A stretch of 10,002 bases of DNA from Flavobacteriaceae bacterium UBA6231 (GTDB taxonomy: Bacteria; Bacteroidota; Bacteroidia; Flavobacteriales; Flavobacteriaceae). This document shows, piece after piece, positions 1-6,376 of this stretch (position 1 is its first letter; every line of letters starts with the position of its first letter). A program made the position numbers and the translations under genes. The notes beneath the pieces are model-generated. The model did not search any database. It was not told the origin of the DNA and was given only the letters and a program-made list of their open reading frames with translations. Location of the stretch: assembly GCA_002441545.1 (NCBI GenBank), contig DJWL01000133.1, positions 2,595 through 12,596 of the forward strand, in the 5' to 3' direction.

Positions 1-830
1 TTATTAAGATTTACAATAATTTCGCCGCTTGGAGTTATAATTTCAAAATCAATAAGTTTAGAAGAGCGTAATTTTAGGTAACTGTAAGAATCAATGGTCT
101 CTTTAATAATGTCAAGAGGTTCTAATGTAGGTGCTGAACCAATTTTACTAAAACGTTCGGTAATAGTTTGTAATCTATCTATATCTTTTTCTATTTCACT
201 AATATAATTTGGGTTAACGTTTTCGCTTTTTAAAATTTCTGCCCAACCAATTAATGATGATAAAGGTGTTCCAATTTGATGTGCAGTTTCCTTTGCCATA
301 CCAGACCATAATTTGTTTTCAACAGCGTTTTTATTACTTCTGTAAAAGAAGAAAACAACACCACTAAAAAGAACAATAATCAATAATAAGGCTACAGGAT
401 AGTATTTTAATTTATTGAGTAAGGCAGAGTTTCCATAATAAATAGTTGCAAGAATCTCGTTTTGATAGCTTATTTCAATAGGTATATTTTCATTTTTAAA
501 CTGAGATACTAACTTTTTAACATAGTTAGTGTCAGACATTTTAGCATCATTAACATTGTTATAACTACTTAAACTTCCGTCAGTATTAATAACAATCATA
601 GGAGTTGTATTGTTGCTACTTAAAATTTTTAGAGTTAAATCTAAATTAGAATTGGTATCACTATTTATAAAATCACTTTGAGCCTTTGCCCAAATGTCCA
701 TTTTGGTTCGTTCTTCAGCTTTAAAATTCTGAAAAAATACATAAGTATTCCACAAAATGAGGGAAATAATAATGAAAGAAACTACAATTATTATCCACCT
801 AAATGAATTTCTATATTTTGTAAAAATCAT
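1..830 (-). CDS. Membrane sensor histidine kinase, C-terminus beyond window
   Basis: My translation of the minus strand from the ATG at 828-830 stays open for 276 codons to the window edge. A short cytoplasmic start is followed by a membrane helix at about residues 12-33, a periplasmic sensor region of about 110 residues, and a second helix at about 144-163. Next comes the dimerisation/phosphoacceptor segment AHQIGTPLSSL, with the predicted phosphorylated histidine at H184. The visible part ends near the start of the expected ATPase domain, so the N, G1 and G2 boxes lie outside the window. No HAMP domain is evident between helix 2 and the H-box. The protein would autophosphorylate and pass phosphate to a response regulator, but none is visible here. 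The H-box form with GTP in place of RTP is common in Bacteroidota kinases. The ligand is unknown. The gene is divergent from the flavin-reductase-like gene. Confidence 0.9.
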   Translation of the reverse strand, partial: MIFTKYRNSFRWIIIVVSFIIISLILWNTYVFFQNFKAEERTKMDIWAKAQSDFINSDTNSNLDLTLKILSSNNTTPMIVINTDGSLSSYNNVNDAKMSDTNYVKKLVSQFKNENIPIEISYQNEILATIYYGNSALLNKLKYYPVALLLIIVLFSGVVFFFYRSNKNAVENKLWSGMAKETAHQIGTPLSSLIGWAEILKSENVNPNYISEIEKDIDRLQTITERFSKIGSAPTLEPLDIIKETIDSYSYLKLRSSKLIDFEIITPSGEIIVNLN

Positions 831-925
831 TAAAAATTGAATTTGAATATGAATATAATGTAAATCTGTTAAAATTATTGTTTAAGATGTTAGTAAATGA
901 GTTTTTAGTTGTTTAATAGATTGGT

Positions 926-933
926 TACATTTG
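926..933 (+). promoter_or_regulatory. Candidate Bacteroidota -7 element, distal
   Basis: TACATTTG matches the Bacteroidota consensus TAnnTTTG exactly. The nearest upstream TTG (909-911) leaves a spacer of only 14 nt, shorter than usual for the -33 element. If used, it would give a leader of about 100 nt for the flavin-reductase-like gene at 1040. This is a motif match only. Confidence 0.3.
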
Positions 934-1013
934 CTTTTAAAGCTAATTTTTAAAAATTCTGATTACGATAAACTAACAGGAGTATTTTGTTAAGTATTAA
1001 TAAAATAAATCGT

Positions 1014-1021
1014 TAGTTTTG
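1014..1021 (+). promoter_or_regulatory. Candidate Bacteroidota -7 element, proximal to the flavin reductase gene
   Basis: TAGTTTTG matches TAnnTTTG exactly and lies 18 nt before the ATG at 1040, which would give a leader of about a dozen nt. A TTG at 987-989 could serve as the -33 element, with a spacer of 24 nt that is slightly long. It lies in the divergent spacer between the histidine kinase and this gene. No equally good element (CAAAnnTA as read on the plus strand) was seen for the kinase. Confidence 0.4.
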
Positions 1022-1039
1022 TGAAAATTAAAAAGTTTA

Positions 1040-1909
1040 ATGACATCTTTCAATCCAAAAGACCTTTCTCTCAATATTTTACAGGGTTATTTGCAAAGTG
1101 CCGTTGCGCCTAGGCCAATAGCATTTGCAAGCACTTTAGATATTCATGGAAACCCTAATTTGTCTCCATTTAGCTTTTTTAATGTGTTTAGTACCAATCC
1201 TCCAATTTTGATATTTTCGCCATCAAGACGAGTAAGAGATAATTCAACTAAGCATACTTTAGAAAATGCAGAGGCTACAAAAGAAGTAGTCATAAATGTG
1301 GTTAATTATGATATTGTTCAGCAGATGTCGTTAAGCAGTACAGAGTATGCTGAAGGTGTCAATGAATTTGAAAAGGCTGGATTAACCATGTTAAAATCGG
1401 ATGTTGTTAAACCATTTCGCGTAGCAGAATCACCAGTTCAGTTTGAGTGCAAGATAAATGACATCATTAAATTGGGAACAGAAGGCGGTGCTGGAAATTT
1501 AATTATTTGTGAAGTTGTTAAATTTCATATTTCAAAAGATGTACTAAACAAAGATGAAAGTATTAATCAAAAAAAATTAGACTTGGTTGCCAGAGCAGGA
1601 GGTAATCTGTATAGTAGGGCTAACAAAGGTTTTTTTGAAATACCGAAACCATTATCTACATTAGGAATTGGTGTTGATAATTTACCAGATGATGTAAAAA
1701 ACAGCATGGTTTTAACTGGTAATGATTTAGGGATGCTTGCAAATGTTGAGGTTTTGCCTAATAAAAAAATGGTAAATGAATTTATAAAAAGTGTAGGAGA
1801 ACGTTATCCTAATATAAAAAATGCATCACACAGAGACAAGCATAAACTCGCACGTAATTATTTAAGTTATGGTGATATTGATAGTGCTTGGAAAATATTG
1901 TTAAGTTAA
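1040..1909 (+). CDS. Flavin reductase family protein (FMN-binding split barrel)
   Basis: This 289-residue protein carries the Flavin_Reduct split-barrel fold at about residues 12-200. Visible family signatures are APRPIAF (23-29), NLSPFSFFN (40-48), NPPILIFSPS (53-62) and the strand GNLIICEVVKFH (152-163). Members bind FMN and either reduce flavin with NAD(P)H or use it as a cofactor; the substrate of this one cannot be read from sequence. The last 90 or so residues form an extension beyond the core domain, with a charged, probably helical end (about 245-289). The ATG is preceded by an A-rich leader without a Shine-Dalgarno sequence, and a TAnnTTTG element lies 18 nt upstream. The DUF3127 gene follows after 35 bp on the same strand and probably shares the transcript. 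The protein is expected to be soluble and cytoplasmic. The family call is firm; the exact activity is unknown. Confidence 0.88.
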   Translation: MTSFNPKDLSLNILQGYLQSAVAPRPIAFASTLDIHGNPNLSPFSFFNVFSTNPPILIFSPSRRVRDNSTKHTLENAEATKEVVINVVNYDIVQQMSLSSTEYAEGVNEFEKAGLTMLKSDVVKPFRVAESPVQFECKINDIIKLGTEGGAGNLIICEVVKFHISKDVLNKDESINQKKLDLVARAGGNLYSRANKGFFEIPKPLSTLGIGVDNLPDDVKNSMVLTGNDLGMLANVEVLPNKKMVNEFIKSVGERYPNIKNASHRDKHKLARNYLSYGDIDSAWKILLS

Positions 1910-1944
1910 AAAATAGTAATTAATAGATATAAAATTGATAATTA

Positions 1945-2322
1945 ATGGAAGTTCAAGGAAGAATTAAAATGGTAGGAGAAACTCAAACCTTTGGCGGTAA
2001 TGGGTTTAGAAAAAGAGAAATTGTTATAACTACAGACGAGCAATACCCACAACACATTATGGTAGAGTTTGTTCAAGATAAATGTGATTTACTAAATAGT
2101 TATAAAGAGGGTCAAGAAGTTAAAATAAGTATTAATTTACGTGGTAGAGAATGGGTAAATCCACAAGGAGAAACCAAATATTTCAACTCAATTCAAGGAT
2201 GGAGAATAGAAGCACTTCAAACAGCATCAACTGATGCGAGTTTGCCTCCTGTACCTCCAATGGACGCTTTTGAGCCAGCAGGAGATTTAAATGAAGATGA
2301 TCATGATGATTTACCTTTCTAA
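1945..2322 (+). CDS. DUF3127 protein, SSB-like OB fold with acidic C-terminal tip
   Basis: This 125-residue protein resembles the DUF3127 family, which is common in Bacteroidota and has no assigned function that I know of. Residues 1 to about 92 look like a five-strand OB fold, including the segment FRKREIVITTDEQYPQHIMV and a conserved-looking GREWVNPQGETKYFNSIQGW stretch. After a flexible Ala/Pro/Asp-rich linker (about 93-114) the chain ends in EDDHDDLPF. That closely resembles the acidic tip of bacterial single-stranded DNA-binding protein (DDIPF in E. coli), which docks repair and replication partners. By inference it may bind nucleic acid or compete for SSB partners, but no binding residue can be proven from sequence. 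The gene follows the flavin-reductase-like gene by 35 bp and is closed by a strong terminator. The ATG start has no Shine-Dalgarno sequence. Confidence 0.85.
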   Translation: MEVQGRIKMVGETQTFGGNGFRKREIVITTDEQYPQHIMVEFVQDKCDLLNSYKEGQEVKISINLRGREWVNPQGETKYFNSIQGWRIEALQTASTDASLPPVPPMDAFEPAGDLNEDDHDDLPF

Positions 2323-2335
2323 TTAAAGAAAGTCT

Positions 2336-2353
2336 TTCCTGAGACATCAGGAA
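2336..2353 (+). other. Small hairpin after DUF3127
   Basis: TTCCTGA (2336-2342) pairs perfectly with TCAGGAA (2347-2353) around a GACA loop, 13 nt after the DUF3127 stop codon and just before the larger terminator hairpin. It has no direct U-tract, so it could stabilise the 3' end or be chance. A short alternative pairing, GTCT (2332-2335) with AGAC (2342-2345), would compete with it. Confidence 0.4.
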
Positions 2354-2356
2354 TTT

Positions 2357-2405
2357 AAAATAATAAACCTCAATGTTTAATATAATGTTGAGGTTTATTA
2401 TTTTT
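2357..2405 (+). terminator. Rho-independent terminator, 17-bp perfect stem
   Basis: The arm at 2357-2373 (AAAATAATAAACCTCAA) is fully complementary to 2388-2404, with a 14-nt loop at 2374-2387 and a U-rich tail running through 2401-2409. The CCTC/GAGG core is the most G+C-rich part of an otherwise A+T stem. It should end the flavin-reductase/DUF3127 transcript. It finishes only 8 nt before the aat start codon, leaving little space for a separate aat promoter downstream. Confidence 0.82.
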
Positions 2406-2412
2406 ATTTAGT

Positions 2413-3048
2413 ATGAAATATCTAACCAAAACCATGCCGTTTCCAGATGTGACTGAAACCAACGAAGAAGGTTTGTTGGCTGTTGGTGGTGATTTATCAG
2501 TTGAAAGATTGATGGATGCTTACAGAAATGGGATCTTTCCATGGTTTTCTCAAGAAGAACCTATTTTGTGGTGGTCACCAGACCCAAGATTTGTTTTGTT
2601 TCCAGAAAAGCTTAAAGTTTCAAAAAGCATGAAACAAGTGTTAAGAAATAAAAACTATACCATTACAATAAATAAAGATTTTAAGGCTGTTATAAAAGAG
2701 TGTTCTTTGAAAAAACGAGATGGTCAATCAGGAACATGGATAACAAATAGCATGATTGAAGCTTATGTTAAGTTGCATGAATTGGGTTTTGCAAAATCAG
2801 TTGAGGTTTGGAAAAATGACCTCTTAGTTGGAGGACTTTATGGTGTAGATTTAAATAATGGGGTGTTTTGCGGTGAAAGCATGTTTGCTAAAGAAAGTAA
2901 TGCAAGTAAAGTTGGCTTTATTACATTTATACAAAACACTAATTACAAGTTAATAGATTGCCAAGTTTATACCCAACATCTTGAAAGTCTTGGGGCAGAA
3001 GATATTCCTCGAGTGGAGTTTTTATCTTATTTGAACCCAGTTAATTAA
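2413..3048 (+). CDS. aat: Leucyl/phenylalanyl-tRNA--protein transferase
   Basis: The enzyme transfers Leu or Phe from aminoacyl-tRNA to the N-terminal Lys or Arg of proteins, making them N-degron substrates for ClpS/ClpAP-type degradation. Family motifs are all present in this 211-residue protein: GGDLS (25-29), GIFPWF (40-45), ILWWSPDPR (51-59), GTWI (107-110), VGGLYG (139-144) and GESMF (154-158). The length is slightly below the roughly 234 residues of the E. coli enzyme, because the N-terminus is shorter. The ATG at 2413 fits the family start and lies 8 nt past the terminator stem, so promoter placement is unclear. The stop codon overlaps the convergent tag stop by 4 bp (TTAA, 3045-3048). 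The protein is a cytoplasmic GNAT-fold enzyme. Confidence 0.96.
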   Translation: MKYLTKTMPFPDVTETNEEGLLAVGGDLSVERLMDAYRNGIFPWFSQEEPILWWSPDPRFVLFPEKLKVSKSMKQVLRNKNYTITINKDFKAVIKECSLKKRDGQSGTWITNSMIEAYVKLHELGFAKSVEVWKNDLLVGGLYGVDLNNGVFCGESMFAKESNASKVGFITFIQNTNYKLIDCQVYTQHLESLGAEDIPRVEFLSYLNPVN

Positions 3049-3608
3049 ACCTCTTTATATCTAAAACAATTTATCTCATGGTCATTAACCATACCAGTGG
3101 CTTGCATATGGGCATAAATAACTGTTGATCCAACAAATTTAAAACCCCGCTTTTTTAAGTCTTTACTTAAGGTATCGCTTATGCTCGTTGTGGCAACGGC
3201 TTCTTTATGTGTTTTAAGTTTATTTTTTATAGGTTTTCCATCAACAAAAGCCCAACTGTATTTTGAAAAACTACCAAATTCTTTTTGTACTTCCATAAAT
3301 GCTTTTGCATTGGTAATGGTCGCTTGTATTTTAAGTTTGTTTCTAATAATACCAGCATCTTGCATAAGAGAGTCAATTTTATCTTGTTGATAAGTGGCTA
3401 TTTTTTTATAGTCAAAATTATCAAAGGCTTTTCTGAAATTTTCGCGCTTGCGTAAAATGGTAATCCAGCTTAAACCGGCTTGAAATGTTTCTAAAATTAA
3501 AAACTCAAATAAGGTATCATCATCATAAACAGGTACACCCCATTCTTGGTCATGATATGCTTCATATAAAGCATCACCTATACACCAACCACATTTATAT
3601 TTTTCCAT
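3045..3608 (-). CDS. tag: DNA-3-methyladenine glycosylase I
   Basis: This base-excision repair glycosylase removes 3-methyladenine from alkylated DNA. The 187 residues align along their whole length with E. coli Tag (also 187). The zinc-binding residues are in register: C6 and H19 at the N-terminus, and H177 and C181 in the segment NDHEINC. E40 corresponds to the base-recognition glutamate E38 of E. coli. Further signatures are AYHDQEWGVP (17-26), QAGLSWITIL (43-52), QDAGIIRNKLKIQA (about 82-95) and KKRGFKFVGST. The ATG at 3606-3608 is preceded by an A/T-rich leader. The upstream region is shared with the divergent thioredoxin-fold gene. The 3' end overlaps aat by 4 bp, so the two transcripts must run into each other. 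Confidence 0.96.
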   Translation of the reverse strand: MEKYKCGWCIGDALYEAYHDQEWGVPVYDDDTLFEFLILETFQAGLSWITILRKRENFRKAFDNFDYKKIATYQQDKIDSLMQDAGIIRNKLKIQATITNAKAFMEVQKEFGSFSKYSWAFVDGKPIKNKLKTHKEAVATTSISDTLSKDLKKRGFKFVGSTVIYAHMQATGMVNDHEINCFRYKEV

Positions 3609-3674
3609 ATTTAAAACTGTAAGTATTTATATAAAAGTATGACAAATATCATCTTAAATGAAACATCAAGATTG

Positions 3675-3682
3675 TAATTTTG
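3675..3682 (+). promoter_or_regulatory. Candidate -7 element for the thioredoxin-fold gene
   Basis: TAATTTTG fits TAnnTTTG exactly and lies 20 nt before the ATG at 3703, the spacing expected for a short leader. No TTG is seen at the usual -33 distance. If this element is real, transcription starts downstream of the other possible ATG at 3658, which favours 3703 as the true start codon. Confidence 0.4.
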
Positions 3683-3702
3683 TTTCATCAAATATAAAGA
3701 TT

Positions 3703-4323
3703 ATGAATTCAATTATTAAAGAAAGTTTAGATCGTAGCATGTCTTATCCAACATATAGAAGTCTTGTTAAAAGATTGGTTGAAGACAATTCAAATTCGGG
3801 TATTGAAAAAAGCGAAAGTTTGGCTGAGTTTACTAAACTTAATGATAAACGAATGAATCGTTGGGACAAAACCTTAAAAATTTCTGAAGAAGCTCAAAGT
3901 AAATTAAGCCATTTTGAAGATAATATTACTTGGATTGTTATTACAGAAAGTTGGTGTGGCGATGCTGCACATATTGTTCCGGTTTTATATAAAGTTGCCG
4001 AGCTTATAAATATTAATTTTAGAGTGGTTCTTAGAGATGAAAATTTAGAATTAATGGACATGTTTTTAACAAATGGAGCCAGTGCTGTGCCTAAATTAAT
4101 TATGATTGATAATGTTACTGGAGAGGTTTTAAATACATATGGCCCAAGACCTACTGAGGCTACTCGTATGGTGCTAGATTACAAGGAAAAGCATGGTGTA
4201 ATTACGGCTGAATTTAAAGAAGAATTGCAACATTGGTATAATAACAATAAAGGGCAAAATATTATTGAAGATTTAACCGAAATGCTTTGCAAACTAGAAC
4301 CTAGTATTTGCCAACAAAGTTAA
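3703..4323 (+). CDS. Thioredoxin-fold family protein with single-Cys CGDA motif
   Basis: Numbered from the ATG at 3703, this is a 206-residue protein. The segment VITESWCGDAAHIVP occupies the place of a thioredoxin active site (C85), and VPKLIMID supplies the cis-proline at P130. The CxxC second cysteine is replaced by alanine (CGDA), so classical dithiol-disulphide exchange is unlikely. A monothiol, peroxidase-like or structural role is possible. No signal peptide is visible, so it is probably cytoplasmic. An in-frame ATG at 3658 would add 15 residues (MKHQDCNFVSSNIKI). I prefer 3703 because MNSIIKESL resembles, from memory, the usual start of flavobacterial relatives, and because a TAnnTTTG element lies between the two ATGs. 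The 3' end overlaps the convergent TonB-like gene by 23 bp. Confidence 0.85.
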   Translation: MNSIIKESLDRSMSYPTYRSLVKRLVEDNSNSGIEKSESLAEFTKLNDKRMNRWDKTLKISEEAQSKLSHFEDNITWIVITESWCGDAAHIVPVLYKVAELININFRVVLRDENLELMDMFLTNGASAVPKLIMIDNVTGEVLNTYGPRPTEATRMVLDYKEKHGVITAEFKEELQHWYNNNKGQNIIEDLTEMLCKLEPSICQQS

Positions 4324-5029
4324 AGGTAATAGAGCCTAATTGAGATTTTTTACCAGGACTAGCGTTAAATTTAGCTTGTTTAGCATAATCTAAAGCACTT
4401 TCAATCAAGCACTCATTGGTTGAGGTTGATGAAGAGTTTACATACGTGTCTATAACCTTGCCTTGTTCATTAACAGTAATATTAATAACAATTGTTCCAC
4501 CATCTTCACAGAGATAAATAGGTATTGGCAAGAATTCATCTGTTCTGTCAACTAATGAGTAGCGTATGGTGCTTTTTCTGTTTGAACTTTCAGAGGCTTC
4601 CTTTTTTTTGGTACGATTATTTAAAATGCTATTTACCTTTGAAAACGATGAGATTTCTTCATGATTTAAATCAGAAATATCATTATTGTTACTTGCAGAT
4701 TCCTCAGAAAGATCTTGATTTTCATTAAATTCTGGTTTCACATAATCTTCTGGGGGTGCAATGGGTTTATAAGCTTCAGCAAAAGATTTTTCTTTTACCG
4801 TTTCATTAAAAGCCTTATTAGTTTCAGCTTTAGTGTTATTTAGCTTTTCTAAAGCTTCTAAAATTTTCACCTCTTCTTCAGTAAGTTCCTTCTCAGGCTC
4901 AACTTCATAATAACTTTCTGAAGCAAGTTCATTATGTTGATTTAATCTTAAATTAAAAACAGACATGACCACAGTTCCTGAAAGGAAAAAAGTTATAAGT
5001 AGGGCTTTATGTTGATTTGTTAGGTTCAA
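4301..5029 (-). CDS. TonB-like energy transducer, TTG start
   Basis: The 242-residue protein has one membrane helix (about residues 8-26, HKALLITFFLSGTVVMSVF). A long acidic, Ser/Asn-rich periplasmic linker (about 40-155) follows, and then a TonB C-terminal-like domain (about 160-242) containing GGTIVINITVNEQGKV and ending GSITFNFVGKY. Canonical TonB energises outer-membrane transporters with ExbB/ExbD, but the linker here lacks the usual Pro-Lys/Pro-Glu repeats. C174 and C207 could form a periplasmic disulphide. The start is a TTG at 5027-5029. No in-frame ATG lies upstream before a stop, and the next one (M22) falls inside the helix. The neighbouring beta-barrel gene is upstream on the same strand, with 57 bp between. 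No TonB-dependent receptor, ExbB or ExbD gene is visible nearby, so its partners are unknown. Confidence 0.8.
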   Translation of the reverse strand: MNLTNQHKALLITFFLSGTVVMSVFNLRLNQHNELASESYYEVEPEKELTEEEVKILEALEKLNNTKAETNKAFNETVKEKSFAEAYKPIAPPEDYVKPEFNENQDLSEESASNNNDISDLNHEEISSFSKVNSILNNRTKKKEASESSNRKSTIRYSLVDRTDEFLPIPIYLCEDGGTIVINITVNEQGKVIDTYVNSSSTSTNECLIESALDYAKQAKFNASPGKKSQLGSITFNFVGKY

Positions 5030-5086
5030 AATATCTAAACTTCATGTAAAATACATAGATATATACGGCAATTTAAGAGAAAAAGT

Positions 5087-5638
5087 TTAAAAAAACATAA
5101 ATTCTAAGAAAATAGAGACACTTGATAGGCCTTCGAGTGTTTTATAACCAAAACGTTTTCTAGTATACTCCAAGCCAATTAATATAGAATTGTTTTTATC
5201 ATTTATACCTCCTTGAATGCCAGTACCTACTTTAAAAACGTTGCCTTTTTCAAAAGAGTTTCCCATTTTAAGAAGTGTTCCGTACCCAGTTCGAACAAAT
5301 AAATTGACATCTTTATCAACACTTGAATTATGTTGAAGGTTTAAATAAGCTGGAAAAAAATGAAGGCCTTGTTTTGAATGATAATCATATTCAAAGTTTA
5401 AACCAATGGATGTGCGTTTATCAAACTGATAACCAAAAGTATTGTTTACAAATAATGCACTAGGAATAAAAAATGTTTCATCGTCATGCCCTTCTTCTCC
5501 ATAGTCGTCATTTACCGCTAGAGTTGTAGCCAAGGAAAATTTATAAAAGAAACCATTTGATTTTTCTTCTGGTGTTTGAGAAAAAGAATAAAATGTTATA
5601 AATGAAAGAAAAAGCAATGATGAGAAAGGAACTTTCAT
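5087..5638 (-). CDS. Small predicted outer-membrane beta-barrel protein, function unknown
   Basis: I do not recognise a specific family. The 183-residue protein starts with a classical signal peptide (about residues 1-20, FLSFITFYSFSQ, cleavage probably near TPEE). The mature chain alternates polar and hydrophobic residues in short strands, such as SIGLNFEYDYHS, VNLFVRTGYGTLLK, VFKVGTGIQGGI and SILIGLEYTRKRFGY. It ends in SSVSIFLEFMFF, a terminal aromatic typical of outer-membrane barrels. About eight strands fit the length. A His/Asp/Glu-rich loop (YGEEGHDDE, about 47-55) could face outside. truB lies 42 bp upstream on the same strand, so read-through is possible. The ATG at 5636-5638 lies in a tandem repeat: ACTTTCAT occurs at 5631-5638 and again at 5641-5648. 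The second copy gives a competing out-of-frame ATG. Confidence 0.75.
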   Translation of the reverse strand: MKVPFSSLLFLSFITFYSFSQTPEEKSNGFFYKFSLATTLAVNDDYGEEGHDDETFFIPSALFVNNTFGYQFDKRTSIGLNFEYDYHSKQGLHFFPAYLNLQHNSSVDKDVNLFVRTGYGTLLKMGNSFEKGNVFKVGTGIQGGINDKNNSILIGLEYTRKRFGYKTLEGLSSVSIFLEFMFF

Positions 5639-5680
5639 AAACTTTCATTTTATATTATTTAAATAAATTTAAGTCAAAAA

Positions 5681-6376
5681 TTAATATGAAGTTAAATTTG
5701 TAATGAAACTTTCAACCGAAATGGCATTTACTACATTAAAATCTCCAATTTTAGTGCGTCTTAAAGCTGATAAATGAGCTCCCGATTTAAGTGCTTTTCC
5801 AAAATCATGAGCTAATGATCTGATGTATGTGCCTTTGCTACAAACAATTCTGAAGTCTACTTGATGACCATTAATTTTGGTGATTTCAAACTCTTGAATA
5901 GTTATTTTCCTTGATTTAATTTCAACCTGTTCTCCCGCTCTTGCAAATTGATACAACCGTTTTCCATCTTGTTTTAAAGCAGAAAATACGGGTGGAATTT
6001 GATCAATCTCTCCAGTAAATTGCTTGGTGGTTTTATGGATTAAATCTTCAGAGATATGTTCTGTAGAAAATGTTTCGCTTATTTCAGTTTCTAAATCATA
6101 GGAAGGCGTTGTGCTACCCAAAACCAATGTGCCAGTATATTCTTTAATCTGCCCTTGAAAAGAGTCTATTTGCTTAGTCATTTTGCCTGTGCAAAGCACT
6201 AATAAACCTGTTGCCAATGGATCTAATGTGCCTGCGTGGCCAACCTTAATGTTTTTAATGTTGAAGTTTTTTTTAATTTCATAACGTAGTTTGTTTACCA
6301 CTTGAAATGAGGTCCAATGTAAAGGTTTATCAATTAATAAAACTTGACCAGAAAGATAATCTTCTGCAGCTAACAT
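5681..6376 (-). CDS. truB: tRNA pseudouridine(55) synthase
   Basis: TruB isomerises U55 to pseudouridine in the T-loop of tRNAs. The catalytic aspartate is D52 in VGHAGTLDPLATGLL (45-59). Other family motifs are IDKPLHWTSFQVVN (15-28), IPPVFSALKQDGKRLYQFAR (127-146) and CSKGTYIRSLAHDFG (179-193), where R186 matches the active-site arginine. At 231 residues it lacks the C-terminal PUA-like region of the E. coli enzyme (314 residues), as is usual in Bacteroidota. Its ATG overlaps the uppP stop by one base (TAATG), which indicates translational coupling and membership of the ftsX-DUF3098-uppP-truB cluster. The protein is cytoplasmic. Confidence 0.97.
   Translation of the reverse strand: MLAAEDYLSGQVLLIDKPLHWTSFQVVNKLRYEIKKNFNIKNIKVGHAGTLDPLATGLLVLCTGKMTKQIDSFQGQIKEYTGTLVLGSTTPSYDLETEISETFSTEHISEDLIHKTTKQFTGEIDQIPPVFSALKQDGKRLYQFARAGEQVEIKSRKITIQEFEITKINGHQVDFRIVCSKGTYIRSLAHDFGKALKSGAHLSALRRTKIGDFNVVNAISVESFITNLTSY

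Noticed and set aside
3181..3390. Plus-strand open frame of 69 codons inside tag
   Set aside because: It is antisense to a fully conserved tag coding region and has no leader or family match, so it is a shadow frame.
3643..3650. Minus-strand GATATTTG as a possible tag promoter element
   Set aside because: It differs from TAnnTTTG at the first base and the nearest TTG spacer is 16 nt, so it is too weak to list as a feature.
4525..4728. Plus-strand open frame of 67 codons inside the TonB-like gene
   Set aside because: It is antisense to the low-complexity linker of a credible gene, with unnatural composition and no promoter.
5044..5056. Small inverted repeat ATGTA-AAA-TACAT upstream of the TonB-like gene
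   Set aside because: A five-base A+T-rich arm is expected by chance; there is no second copy or nearby regulator to support an operator.
5649..5677. Minus-strand TTGACT, 17-nt spacer, TATAAA: a good match to the E. coli sigma-70 promoter, upstream of the beta-barrel gene
   Set aside because: The Bacteroidota primary sigma factor uses a different consensus (TTG and TAnnTTTG), and such A+T-rich matches arise easily here. It might act in E. coli but is weak evidence for the native host.
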